Assembly (NCBI GenBank): GCA_964429655.1
Contig: CAYSCZ010000029.1
Span: 1-35,355, forward strand
Direction: 5' to 3'
DNA: 35,355 nt
Source: CAYSCZ01 sp964429655
GTDB lineage: Bacteria; Bacteroidota; Bacteroidia; Cytophagales; Cyclobacteriaceae
Each line of letters starts with the position of its first letter. The first letter of the stretch is position 1. The position numbers were made by a program, and so were the translations under genes. The notes beneath the pieces are model-generated. The model was not told the DNA's origin and made no database searches. It saw only the letters and a program-made list of their open reading frames with translations. Positions 17,543 through 27,800 of the stretch are shown one piece after another.

Positions 17543-18517
17543 TTATTTTGTCCTTTGGATGGTATATTGAACCAGTTGATGTAGTGCTTCTTTATAGGGA
17601 GATGAAGGAAATGAATTGAGTATCTGAATAGCACTTTCCAGATATTCATCCATTATTTTTTGGGTATATTGTATACCACCCGACGCTTTGACATAATCTA
17701 TTACTTCTTTTACTTTTTTCGGTTTATGACTTTCATTTCGTACGATATGCCTTATACTATTCTTTTTTTGCCAGTCAGCATGTCTTAAAGCATAAATTAA
17801 CGGCAATGTCATTTTTCGTTCTTTTATATCAATACCCACCGGCTTGCCTATGGCAAGTGCGCCATAATCAAAAAGATCATCTTTTATTTGAAAAGCTATG
17901 CCAACTTTTTCCCCAAATTCACCAAACTTGTTGACTATCTCCTGCGAAGCTCCTGCAGAAGCGGCTCCAACCTTACAGCAGGAGGCTATCAGGCTGGCTG
18001 TTTTTTGCTTAATAATTTCAAAATAGATCGCATCGGTGATGTCTAGCTTGCGCGCTTTTTCTATTTGCATTAGCTCCCCTTCGCTCATCTCTTTCACTGC
18101 ATTAGAGACAATTTTCAAGAGCTCAAAATCGTCATTTTCTAAAGCCAGTAACATCCCCCTTGAGTAAAGAAAATCACCCACCAAAACCGCTATTTTATTT
18201 TTCCAAAGGGCATTAATAGAGAAAAAGCCACGTCGGTAATTTGCGTCATCGACCACATCGTCATGGACCAAAGAAGCCGTGTGTAGAAGTTCGATTAAAG
18301 AAGCACCGCGATAAGTAGAGTCATTGATTTCCCCGTTTATCCCTGCGCTTAAGAATACAAACATTGGGCGCATTTGCTTACCCTTGCGCTTAACGATGTA
18401 AGAAAAAATTTTATCCAATAGCATCACATTACTCTTCATTGAACTTCGAAAGCGTTTTTCGAAATCATTCATCTGATCAGCAATGGGCCTTTGGATGTCT
18501 TTAAGGGAGCTGGACAT
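17543..18517 (-). CDS. All-trans polyprenyl diphosphate synthase
   Basis: A 324-aa trans-prenyl chain elongating enzyme, probably making the octaprenyl or longer side chain of menaquinone. The GKQMRP substrate motif (46-51), first aspartate-rich motif DDVVD (86-90), the KTASL motif (172-176) and the second motif DDLFD (213-217) are intact. The residues before the first DDxxD (LLHTASLVH) are small, which fits long-chain products, but exact chain length is an inference. It is cytoplasmic. A 132-bp gap separates it from the divergent PhzF gene and would hold the promoters. Confidence 0.92.
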   Translation of the reverse strand: MSSSLKDIQRPIADQMNDFEKRFRSSMKSNVMLLDKIFSYIVKRKGKQMRPMFVFLSAGINGEINDSTYRGASLIELLHTASLVHDDVVDDANYRRGFFSINALWKNKIAVLVGDFLYSRGMLLALENDDFELLKIVSNAVKEMSEGELMQIEKARKLDITDAIYFEIIKQKTASLIASCCKVGAASAGASQEIVNKFGEFGEKVGIAFQIKDDLFDYGALAIGKPVGIDIKERKMTLPLIYALRHADWQKKNSIRHIVRNESHKPKKVKEVIDYVKASGGIQYTQKIMDEYLESAIQILNSFPSSPYKEALHQLVQYTIQRTK

Positions 18518-18649
18518 ATTACTATGTGCAATTATAGCATTGAAAGTATACTAAACAAATAATTGTTTTTAACCCTATTTTGTGTTTATCCCGGATATTA
18601 CTTGCTTTGGAGTAATTTTAAACGGGGTTATAATTTTTTGGTATTCATT

Positions 18650-19555
18650 ATGGTTAAATTAGAATACTTTATACTAGATGTATTTACAAATAAAATGTTT
18701 GGTGGCAATCCGTTAGCGGTATTTCTGGATGGTCAGGTGGTACCAAACGATAAAAAACAAAGCATTGCAAAAGAGCTGAACTTATCAGAAACAGTGTATA
18801 TAAGTCCTTCATATAAAGCAGGTTGTAATTATAAATTTGAAATATTTACTCCTGAGAAAGAACTCCCCACAGCCGGCCACCCGACCATTGGAGGCACTTT
18901 CATTCTGATGCGCAAAATAGATTATCCTTCAGGAGCCGATTATTATAGCCTGGTTCTGGAAGAGGGCGTCGGCCCCATTAATGTGGAAATTCTCATTGAA
19001 AAAGATGTCCCAAAAAGGGTGACCATGGAAGCTCCTTTGCCTGAATTCAAAAGCACGTATGATAACATAACTGACTTTGCGGCGCTATTGGGCATAGCAC
19101 CCGGGGACATAAGTAAAAAAGTACCGGTCCAAACAGTTTCCTGCGGCCTTGATTACACCTTTATTCCGATAAATTCATTACTAGCTGTCCAATCCATCAA
19201 TTTTAATCTTACAAAGTGGCATGAATTGGCCAAATCAGGCATTGAAAGCATTTATGCATTTACATTAGAAACTGTCAATGCAAACAGTAACGTACATGGT
19301 AGAATGTTTGCACCGGGACTAGGCGTGCTGGAAGATCCGGCCACCGGTTCGGCGAACGGCCCGCTAGGGAGCTATTTGGTTAATTACAATTTATTGCCAG
19401 CGGGTGAAATTCAAAGTGAGCAGGGCTTTGAGATGGACCGGCCAAGCACTATTTACATAAAAGTATCCCAATCACAGGAAAAGGAAATCGATGCAGTGAA
19501 AATTAGTGGTGAATGTGTGCATGTGGGACAGGGTCAGCTATATTTAGATTATTGA
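18650..19555 (+). CDS. PhzF-family isomerase/epimerase-like protein
   Basis: A 301-aa protein of the PhzF family (diaminopimelate-epimerase fold). YFILDVFTNKMFGGNPLAVF (6-25), LNLSETVY with conserved Glu47, TAGHPTIGG (74-82) and EDPATGSANGPLGSYL near the C-terminus are all present. PhzF in phenazine producers isomerises dihydro-3-hydroxyanthranilate, but no phenazine genes occur here and most members lack an assigned reaction. The frame is open upstream to 18563, but the ATG at 18650 gives the family's normal N-terminus, so I used that. Confidence 0.9.
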   Translation: MVKLEYFILDVFTNKMFGGNPLAVFLDGQVVPNDKKQSIAKELNLSETVYISPSYKAGCNYKFEIFTPEKELPTAGHPTIGGTFILMRKIDYPSGADYYSLVLEEGVGPINVEILIEKDVPKRVTMEAPLPEFKSTYDNITDFAALLGIAPGDISKKVPVQTVSCGLDYTFIPINSLLAVQSINFNLTKWHELAKSGIESIYAFTLETVNANSNVHGRMFAPGLGVLEDPATGSANGPLGSYLVNYNLLPAGEIQSEQGFEMDRPSTIYIKVSQSQEKEIDAVKISGECVHVGQGQLYLDY

Positions 19556-19628
19556 TTGTGATATAATTCAGTTACAATTACCTGATAATCGTAAACATCC
19601 CATTATTTTTACTCTCGTAGGAAGTTTT

Positions 19629-21290
19629 ATGACTAAAAAGACTAGATATAGTGAAGTTATTCCAAAAACGAAAGATTGGCCAATCGTTCAATTTTCTCGC
19701 AATAGAAAGGATTTTATCCGGAAAGTCATAACAGACAGCTACCAAAACATCAAATTATACCATTGGGATAAGCTTAGGGAAGAGCTGGAAATGACCATCT
19801 ACCGTGAAAAAGTCAGGATAAAGACCAATCCGTGGAAGATAGACCCCAAAGATGAAAAACAATACTGGAAACAACTTCAAAAAAAATTAATTCAAATTGA
19901 TAGCCAACATGATGCCGAAGAGAAAGTACTAGATGAGATCTTAAAGGAGATTATAGACCGCTATGCCAATGAAATTGCCGGTAACTTTAAAAAGACCTCC
20001 TATCAGTTTGCCAGAAGAGTTGTTACCTTCGGATTTGCCAGGCTCCTAAATGCGGCAAGGGTAAAAGGCTTTGCCTCACTTTTCAGCAGACAACTCGACC
20101 TTGATGACAAAATACACATAACCGGAGAGAAAGACCATATCCGAAACCTGGCAAAAAAAGGCACGTTGGTTATGGTACCCACTCATTTCAGTAACCTTGA
20201 TTCTATTCTTATTGGCTGGGTCATACAATTTTTAGGATTACCACCTTTTATTTATGGTGCAGGACTGAACCTATTCAACATTAAGATCATCGCTTATTTT
20301 ATGAATAGCCTGGGTGCCTATAAGGTGGATAGAAGGAAAAAGAACCCCATTTATCTCGAGACCCTCAAAGCCTATTCCCGAATGTCGATTGAGAATGGTT
20401 TCCATAGTTTGTTTTTTCCCGGAGGCACCCGTTCAAGGTCGGGAAGGATAGAAAAAAATATAAAAAAGGGCCTACTCTCCACAGTAATAGAAGCGCAAAG
20501 GACCATTTATCAGAAAAACCTTCAAAGAAAAGTTTTTCTGGTGCCTGTGGTTATCAATTATCACTTTACACTCGAAGCACCGGTATTAATTAATGAATTC
20601 CTAAAAAAAGAAGGCCAGGAAAGATATTATGTGGAAAATGATGAATATTCAAATTCTTACAAAATAGCCACCTTTTTATTCAAGTTTTTCACCAAAGGAT
20701 CTGATATATCTGTCTCCATTGGTAAAGGCATGGATGTGCTGGGTAACTATGTGGATGACAATGGAAACAGCTTTGATCATCAGGGGAACCCGGTAGACAC
20801 AAAAGACTATTTTATATATGATGGCCTCGTCAATATTGACCATCAGCGAGAGCATGAATATAATAGGATACTTGCACAACGTGTGGTAGAAGAATATCAT
20901 AAATACAACAGGGTATTTTCCAGCCACCTGGTTGCTTTCACCGCATTTGAATATTTGAGGACTAATAATGATAAATTAGACCTTTACAGTTTGCTTAGAA
21001 TACCGGCTGAAGATCTTGTGATTGATTATGAAGATTTCAAAGCATACTTTGATTCGCTAAGGGAAGAGGTATTTGAATTGAATCTAAAAAATAAGGTTAA
21101 GGTGGCTACACATATGAAAAAGCCACTGGATGAGGTTATCGGTCATGGGCTCAAAAATCTTGGGATGTACCATGCAAAAAGGCCATTAATTAAAAAAAAT
21201 GGTAAAATTATTATTCAAGACATGAACACATTATATTATTACCATAATCGGATGGAAGGTTATGGACTCGAAAAAGTCATCGCAGCATAA
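19629..21290 (+). CDS. Glycerol-3-phosphate / lysophosphatidate acyltransferase-like protein
   Basis: A 553-aa PlsB/PlsC-superfamily acyltransferase. The catalytic block is THFSNLDS (185-192; His186, Asp191), followed by FFPGGTRSRSGRI (262-274), which binds glycerol-3-phosphate in this family. Flanking regions of about 165 aa (N-terminal, charged, helical) and about 270 aa (C-terminal) make it much longer than PlsC, closer to PlsB-like enzymes. A good ribosome binding site, AGGAAG at 19619-19624, lies 4 bp before the ATG, unusual for this phylum. It overlaps gpsA by 29 bp. Because gpsA makes glycerol-3-phosphate, the pair likely performs the first steps of phospholipid synthesis. No obvious transmembrane segment was seen. 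Confidence 0.87.
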   Translation: MTKKTRYSEVIPKTKDWPIVQFSRNRKDFIRKVITDSYQNIKLYHWDKLREELEMTIYREKVRIKTNPWKIDPKDEKQYWKQLQKKLIQIDSQHDAEEKVLDEILKEIIDRYANEIAGNFKKTSYQFARRVVTFGFARLLNAARVKGFASLFSRQLDLDDKIHITGEKDHIRNLAKKGTLVMVPTHFSNLDSILIGWVIQFLGLPPFIYGAGLNLFNIKIIAYFMNSLGAYKVDRRKKNPIYLETLKAYSRMSIENGFHSLFFPGGTRSRSGRIEKNIKKGLLSTVIEAQRTIYQKNLQRKVFLVPVVINYHFTLEAPVLINEFLKKEGQERYYVENDEYSNSYKIATFLFKFFTKGSDISVSIGKGMDVLGNYVDDNGNSFDHQGNPVDTKDYFIYDGLVNIDHQREHEYNRILAQRVVEEYHKYNRVFSSHLVAFTAFEYLRTNNDKLDLYSLLRIPAEDLVIDYEDFKAYFDSLREEVFELNLKNKVKVATHMKKPLDEVIGHGLKNLGMYHAKRPLIKKNGKIIIQDMNTLYYYHNRMEGYGLEKVIAA

Positions 21291-22320
21291 AAAAATCGGG
21301 GTAGTTGGAGCCGGTAGTTTTGGTACAACCATTGCCAACATTATTGCTGAAAAAAATAATGTCTTACTGCTGGTAAAAGATAAAAACCAGCTTGAAGAAA
21401 TAAGGTCTACAAGCATGGCGGCAGGCCAGCCTATACTCCCTAGCATTTCACTAACCACTGATTATGAAAAGGTTGCAGAAAGCTGTGATATTATTTTCCC
21501 AATAGTGCCTTCCCTCTATTTTAGGCCAATGATGCGACAATTGGGACTATTCCTTAAACCATATCATATCCTGATCCACGGGACAAAAGGCCTGGATACT
21601 GTGATTAACAATTTCAACCAATCTACCGAACTCACCAGGGAACATGTAAAAACCATGAGTGAAGTAATCCTAGAAGAGAGTGCGGTGGTAAGGGCCGGTT
21701 GTCTGGCCGGGCCTAATCTGGCCAAAGAGATAGCGCAATCCAAGCCGGCCGGAACGGTTATAGCAAGCCATTTTAATGAAGTAATTGTGGTTGGACAAAA
21801 GCTTCTAAGAAATAATCGTTTTTTGATCTACGGAAGCAATGACCTGATTGGCATTGAATTATGTGGTGTCCTGAAAAATATTATAGCGATAGGTTCAGGG
21901 ATTATTAGCGGCCTCGATCTTGGTGAGAATGCTAAATCATTATTAATAAGTCGTGGCTTAGTGGAGATGGTCCGAATTGGTAATGCATTGGGGGGTAATC
22001 TGGAAGCATTTCTGGGGTTGGCCGGGGTGGGTGATTTAATTGCAACCTGTAACAGCCCACTTAGTAGAAATTTTACTGTGGGCTATCGCCTGGCCAAAGG
22101 TGAAACCACAGCACAAATCAAAGGTACCATGGAAGAAACCGCTGAGGGATTAAATACCATTGAATTAGTCTATGCACTGTCTAAAACCTACAAGGTTAGA
22201 TGTCCTATAACAGAAACACTACATAACATCATTCACAGTAAAATTACCGTTCAGGAAGCAAATGACTACCTGATGCGATATCCGCAAAAGCCAGAGGTAG
22301 ATTTCATGCCCATTACCTGA
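21262..22320 (+). CDS. gpsA: NAD(P)+-dependent glycerol-3-phosphate dehydrogenase
   Basis: A 352-aa cytoplasmic enzyme reducing dihydroxyacetone phosphate to sn-glycerol-3-phosphate. The Rossmann motif GAGSFG (16-21), HGTKG (106-110), GPNLAKEI (150-157), the catalytic Lys205 in GVLKNIIAIGSGI, and the C-terminal GVGDLIATC are conserved. Its start lies 29 bp inside the acyltransferase gene; the internal ATG at 21262 is the only one that keeps the N-terminus before the nucleotide-binding motif. The stop is immediately followed by the stop of the converging M48 protease gene. Confidence 0.95.
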   Translation: MDSKKSSQHKKIGVVGAGSFGTTIANIIAEKNNVLLLVKDKNQLEEIRSTSMAAGQPILPSISLTTDYEKVAESCDIIFPIVPSLYFRPMMRQLGLFLKPYHILIHGTKGLDTVINNFNQSTELTREHVKTMSEVILEESAVVRAGCLAGPNLAKEIAQSKPAGTVIASHFNEVIVVGQKLLRNNRFLIYGSNDLIGIELCGVLKNIIAIGSGIISGLDLGENAKSLLISRGLVEMVRIGNALGGNLEAFLGLAGVGDLIATCNSPLSRNFTVGYRLAKGETTAQIKGTMEETAEGLNTIELVYALSKTYKVRCPITETLHNIIHSKITVQEANDYLMRYPQKPEVDFMPIT

Positions 22321-23565
22321 TCAACGCTTACTGACCTTTTCCATCGCCAACACACGTTGCAGTAAGGTTGGATGGGAATAATTTAAAAAAACATTTAATG
22401 GATGAGGGGTCAGGTTACTGAGATGATCCGCTGAAAGTTTCTTCAAAGCCTCTTGCAATGGTTCTTTTTTAAAAGACTTGACAGCATACTCATCGGCCTC
22501 ATATTCATTCTTACGACTAAATATATTGGTCAGAATACCGGTGATCTCAGAAACCGGCGAAAACAAAATACCAAATGCAATGATATTTAAATGCATAACA
22601 CTTACTGAACCGCCCAAAGCATATGAAACCTGCGGATTAAAAACCATTAATGAGAGTAAATAAAGCATAAACCCAACTTGTAAAACACTTAAAATCAAAC
22701 TCCACACGATATGCTTCTTTTTATAATGTCCAACCTCATGGGCAAATACAGCGGTCAATTCATCAACTGAGTGGTTTTTGATTAAAGTATCATACAAAAC
22801 CACCTTTTTATTCTTGCCCAGTCCAGAAAAAAATGCATTGGCTTTACTCGATCGCTTAGAACCATCAATCACAAAAATATTTTTTAAGGGAAAGCGCACC
22901 TTTTCTGCATATTTAAAAATAGACGATTTCAACTCACCATCCTCTATTGGCTTAAGCTTATTGAATAAAGGTACTATCCATGTGGTATAAAAAGCATTCA
23001 TAAAAATGATAAAAGAAGCTGCTACTAACCAGAAATAAACCCAGAAATTACTACCCATAGTGTAAATGAGCAGCAATAAGGTACCAATCAATATTCCTCC
23101 GATGATAATGGTCAGCAGATAACCCTTGAGCTTATCAAAGATAAATGTTTTGACAGTGGTCTTATTAAAACCAAATTTTTCCTCAATCACAAAAGTACTG
23201 TAGACGGCAAATGGTGTCGATAGAACATCAGAAAGAAGAAAAATCACACCAAAAAAAAGTAAAGACAGCACGACCTCATTGGCGGCAAAAGGCCTTAGTT
23301 GCTGATCCAACCAACCAAAGGTCCCAAACCATAATATTAAAAATGTAGCCAAAAAACTGATTGTTGAGGTGAGGTTATCAAACCGGGCCCGGGTACGGTT
23401 ATATTCCTGTGACTTTTTATATTTTTCCTCGTCATAAATTCCTTCCAGTGCTTTTGGAATAGGATTTTTCGAGGACTTAACTTCCAGGTATACCACTATC
23501 CTGTCCAGTATAAAATCAACAGAGATAATTATCAGTAGTATGGTTAAGATAACTTCCGACTGCAT
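22321..23565 (-). CDS. M48-family (Ste24-like) membrane metalloprotease
   Basis: A 414-aa integral membrane zinc protease. Helices flank the HEVGH zinc site (276-280), and the downstream NEYEADEYAVKSF (352-364) supplies the third ligand. The N-terminal half carries about five hydrophobic helices and the FxIEEKFGFNKTT segment typical of Ste24/CaaX prenyl protease 1 homologues. In bacteria these are thought to degrade or process membrane proteins; prenyl processing is unlikely here. It is tail to tail with gpsA with no gap, and lies 44 bp downstream of the PorP/SprF gene on the same strand. Confidence 0.92.
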   Translation of the reverse strand: MQSEVILTILLIIISVDFILDRIVVYLEVKSSKNPIPKALEGIYDEEKYKKSQEYNRTRARFDNLTSTISFLATFLILWFGTFGWLDQQLRPFAANEVVLSLLFFGVIFLLSDVLSTPFAVYSTFVIEEKFGFNKTTVKTFIFDKLKGYLLTIIIGGILIGTLLLLIYTMGSNFWVYFWLVAASFIIFMNAFYTTWIVPLFNKLKPIEDGELKSSIFKYAEKVRFPLKNIFVIDGSKRSSKANAFFSGLGKNKKVVLYDTLIKNHSVDELTAVFAHEVGHYKKKHIVWSLILSVLQVGFMLYLLSLMVFNPQVSYALGGSVSVMHLNIIAFGILFSPVSEITGILTNIFSRKNEYEADEYAVKSFKKEPLQEALKKLSADHLSNLTPHPLNVFLNYSHPTLLQRVLAMEKVSKR

Positions 23566-23609
23566 AAACCTTTATTTAAAAGTCGGCAAAAATAGTAAAC
23601 TGAAATCAC

Positions 23610-24629
23610 TTAGAAAATAAATGGTATTGGACATTTAAGCGACCGCACATCCCTTGGAGGCTTGGAAGGATCAAGCTTAAACCTGTAAATCAAAGAAAAT
23701 TCATGGGCTCCCCCGGAATCCAATCCCAATTCTGAAATGGTTAAATCAAAGCTATAGCCAAAGGTCAGTTCGTCACGCTGCATTCCTGCAAGAAAAACAA
23801 TAGACTCATTGTTGGCAAACCCTGAAACTGTTTTGGTTGGGACACCACGATACCAAAGGCCAAAGATCACCGGTTCATAGGTAAAATATACACCCAGATC
23901 AAGTTGGTCAAACTCCGCCTGGGAACGAAAGTTGAAGGATGGGGTAATGCTCCTCTCCGGTCCATAGTTATTGCCATCGATGCTCAGGGATATCGGGATT
24001 TTATAACCTGCGTGAATTGATAACTTTCTAGGTAAAGGTGATACTTCTTCATCATTGAATGATTGGTTTGGCTCGGTCACATGGCTAACTGTAACCCCGA
24101 TCCATAGTCTGTTGGTGTAAGCCAACCCACCAAAAGTGAGATCAAAAAAGTTTACAGTTGGCCCTCCAAAATTTTCCCCTGTTGGGTTTATAATTTCTCC
24201 ATTTGGGCTGAACTGATCGCCAAAAGTAAGTTTATCAAAATTCACATCCCGGAAAAAATAAGAAGCCTGCACAGCCGGCCTGAAAGCCCAGTTATAGTTC
24301 AGATTTAACTGGTATGAATAGATTGCATTAATTGATGTCGACCGCAATCCTGCCAGCCCTTCCCGGTCTGTTACGATCATAAAACCTACACCGCTATTAT
24401 ATTCATCAAAATTATAATCACCCCAGGCTGCAAAAGTTTCAAAACCGGTTTCAAGTGAGGGCCATTGGTTTCTGTAGATCAACCCGGCCCTTCCCTGCTC
24501 CCCCAATCCTGCAAAAGCAGGATTAAGATATAATGAAGAAGCATAAAACTGCGAAAATTGAGGGTCCTGTCCTGAAAGGTTGTTAATGAATAAAATTAAA
24601 AGGATGCCTACGATGAAAGATCTCTTCAT
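23610..24629 (-). CDS. PorP/SprF family type IX secretion membrane protein
   Basis: A 339-aa outer-membrane beta-barrel protein. A signal peptide (MKRSFIVGILLILFINNLSG) precedes QDPQFSQFYASSLYLNPAFAG, the near-invariant N-terminus of PorP/SprF proteins. The rest is a run of amphipathic beta strands. In Flavobacterium, SprF is needed for export or attachment of the gliding adhesin SprB. Here the gene diverges from a giant CHU_C protein gene across a 201-bp gap, which fits a dedicated secretion/anchoring partnership (inference). Confidence 0.94.
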   Translation of the reverse strand: MKRSFIVGILLILFINNLSGQDPQFSQFYASSLYLNPAFAGLGEQGRAGLIYRNQWPSLETGFETFAAWGDYNFDEYNSGVGFMIVTDREGLAGLRSTSINAIYSYQLNLNYNWAFRPAVQASYFFRDVNFDKLTFGDQFSPNGEIINPTGENFGGPTVNFFDLTFGGLAYTNRLWIGVTVSHVTEPNQSFNDEEVSPLPRKLSIHAGYKIPISLSIDGNNYGPERSITPSFNFRSQAEFDQLDLGVYFTYEPVIFGLWYRGVPTKTVSGFANNESIVFLAGMQRDELTFGYSFDLTISELGLDSGGAHEFSLIYRFKLDPSKPPRDVRSLKCPIPFIF

Positions 24630-24752
24630 TAATCCACAGAAATTATTGTGCTTTGCAAAATATGTAATTATAAGTTGGAGAAAAAATGATTATACCCATA
24701 AAACAAAATTTCAGGGCAAGGATGGTTTCATTTTCTCGTTAGTATTTTAGTT

Positions 24753-24760
24753 TAATTTTG
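24753..24760 (+). promoter_or_regulatory. Candidate -7 element for the giant adhesin gene
   Basis: TAATTTTG matches the Bacteroidota sigma-ABfr -7 consensus TAnnTTTG exactly. It lies about 70 bp upstream of the ATG at 24831 in the 201-bp gap between divergent surface genes. The expected -33 TTTG is not clear (only TTTC near 24726, with long spacing), so this is tentative. Confidence 0.3.
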
Positions 24761-24830
24761 GTTAGTGTTGTGACTGTTATTTATATCAATTTATCTATTA
24801 CAATTGTTTGTTATATTTCCCTTAACGAAG

Positions 24831-27800
24831 ATGTGGTTGGATTCTGTATTTAATAATGCTAAATATCTTTTTTTCTTGTTTTTAACTTTGTTTGGTTCAT
24901 CAGTGTTGACTGCACAAAATCAGACTGAGGTGAACTGGTATTTTGGTAATTCTGTCTCAGGGATAATCTTTGATCGGTCTGCCATGGATGCCAATATCAT
25001 CACCAATCAGAATGAGAACTATGGCAGAGGTGGATCTGTAGTGATTACCGACCAGTTGACCAGTGATCTGTTGTTTTACTCGGATGGAGAAAATATTTAT
25101 GATGCCAACCACTTACCAGTACCTATTCAATCACCCAGTGAGGCTAATCTTTCCGGTAATCCCAGCGCAAATCAATCTGCAGCGGCTGTACCAGTACCTG
25201 GCGTTGAGGGTAGTTTCTATATATTTACCAATGGCAGCGGCTTTGGATCTGATGCTATCGAATTTAGCATCGTAGACAGGAACGAACCCGGTAACTCATT
25301 TATTCCTCAAGCTCCTTTAGGGGAGGTGGTATCTACCAATAATACCCTGGGACTTAATACTCCGGCTGAAGGCATGCTGATCGTGCCTTCCGATACCGGC
25401 AACAATGTTAACTGGCTGATCAGTCAGGATAGAACAACCTTCGAAATCAAGGTAATGAAAATTGCCCCCTCCGTTGTCCCGGGCGATAGTATCGAATCAT
25501 TTGATTTATTTAACACCGAAGTGCCGGAATATGAGGTTGCTAATTTTTCCTATTTTCAATTTCAGGGAGACTCAGTTTTTGGCGATTCAGTATTTATTGC
25601 TGCTGCTCCAAAAGACCGGAACAGAAATATTTCAATATTCAGTTTTAACCCCCGGACAGGAGATATCTCCTTAAGAAACTCAATTTTAAATACCGGAAGG
25701 ACAGAAGATGCTGAATATTCCATCTTTGACACTGAGTGGAGTCCTGATGGCAGAAAAATCTATTTATCTTACTATGGCAGTGATGATCCCGGAATATCCA
25801 CGGCAGGCATAATACAGATAGGCCTGACCGATAGTTCATTACAGCAAACACCGGTGGTTTCTGATCTTTTTAAAAGTTATGGTTTAAAAAGAGGACCGGA
25901 TGATCTCATCTATCATTTGTATCAAAGAAATATAGGTGAAGAATTTTTTGTGGGAACCATAGAAGCAGATACAGCGCTTGCTTTCAATTACGATAGCCTG
26001 GCATTTGATAATAATTTTAATGGCAGACAATTTCCGGAGTTCACGCCGCCTAATTTCCTCCGGTTTGACAACGTCAGTTTTAATTATTATGCCATCAGTG
26101 AATGTATCCAAAATGTGTTCTCCTTCTTCCCTAATGTGACACCAACCCCGCAGAATATTTTTTGGGATTTTGGCGATGGTGAATTTTCACAAGATTTCAG
26201 CCCGGTGCACGAATTTGCGTCCAGTGGACCTGTGACCGTGCGAATGTTCGTCGAGCTCAATGGTGTAGTACAGTCAGCCGATACATTGATAAACATTCAG
26301 GATTCTCAATTTATGGTAGACCTTGGAAATGACACCACCATATGCCCTGATGAAGTACTGACCTTATCAGCAGATATGGGCCAGGTTATCGTGTGGAATA
26401 CCGGAGCGACCTCCCAGAGTATTCAAGTGGATACCGCAGGTACTTACTGGGTAGCTGTCCGGGATCAGGCCAGTGGTTGCGTGGCCTTTGATGAAATTAT
26501 GGTCACCGAATATCAGTCGCAAGTGACTAAACTGAACGTATGGTACTTCGGAGAAAGGGCCGGGATAGATTTTAATGATGGTGCCACTCCCATAGAAGAC
26601 AACAACGTAATCTTTGCGCCTGAGGGCACCTCTACAGTTTCTGATGTTAATAATGAATTTCTTTTTTATACCAATGGGGATTCGGTGTGGCATGCGGATA
26701 CCATTTCAGGTGTACATAAATCCATGCCTAATGGTTTTGATATAGGCGGGGACATTACAGCTTCACAAAACTGTATTATCCCTGTTCCGGAGGACAACAC
26801 GCTTTTTTATATATTCTCCACCAGGGAGGTGTACAATGATGAAGAAAGGTATGAATTAAGATATTCACTTGTCGATTTGAAGGTCGATTTACCAGGCAGG
26901 TTAGGTACCGAGCTTGGCGACGTTGTCCAGAAAGACCAGTTACTATTTGCCAACAGCACAGAAAAGTTTACTGCCGTAGGTATCGGTAGCGGTCAGACCT
27001 GGTTAGTGTCCAGGGAATTTGGTAATAACCAGATTAGGGCTTACCCCATCACGTCAGATGGTATTGGTAGCCCGGTATTTTCCGCACAAGGTTTTGTCCA
27101 TTCTTTAACCGATGAAGCATTTGCTGAAGGCAATATGGCTTTTTCCTCAGATGGCCGTAGGATGGCTGTAACAATTCCCGGTGATTCGAACCTGGTAGAA
27201 ATATTCTCTTTTGATTCTACAGGCAATCTCAATGACCCTATTTTGATCAATATTGATGAGGAACCACCCAATGAAATCTACGGGGTTCAATTTTCGAGCG
27301 ATGTAAGAAAACTTTATGTAACTACCAATGGGCCTAGCTCAAAACTTATCCAATATGACCTGGACAGCATAAATGCTGAGGATGCCAAGCAGGATATAGA
27401 AGCCAGCAAGTTTGATGGCTATCAAGGAGGTACAGATTATGGGGCGTTGCAAACCGGGCCCGATGGCGTTATTTATATGGCGCAGGACAATTCAGATTTT
27501 GTTGGCAGTATATTCAGCCCATCTGGCAATGATGAAGAAGCTGGATTCCAACCGGAAGGTTTAAATATCAACCCTGATGGTTCAAGAAACAGTCGTTTAG
27601 GTCTTCCCAATTTTGTTCAGATAATCAATATGCCACCGCAAAGCCCTTCCATTGATGCAGAAAATTTATGTCAGGGTGACAGCGTGGTGCTACAGGGGAT
27701 GGGAAGAGACAACAGTATTGAAGAATATCAATGGGTGGTAGTAGATATCGCGAGCCAGGATACGGTTTTTGAATCGGGACCGGGGTTTGAGGTAGGTCTA

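Noticed and set aside
24804..24830. TTG start for the giant adhesin, nine codons upstream
   Set aside because: The ATG at 24831 gives a complete signal peptide; the extra residues add nothing conserved.
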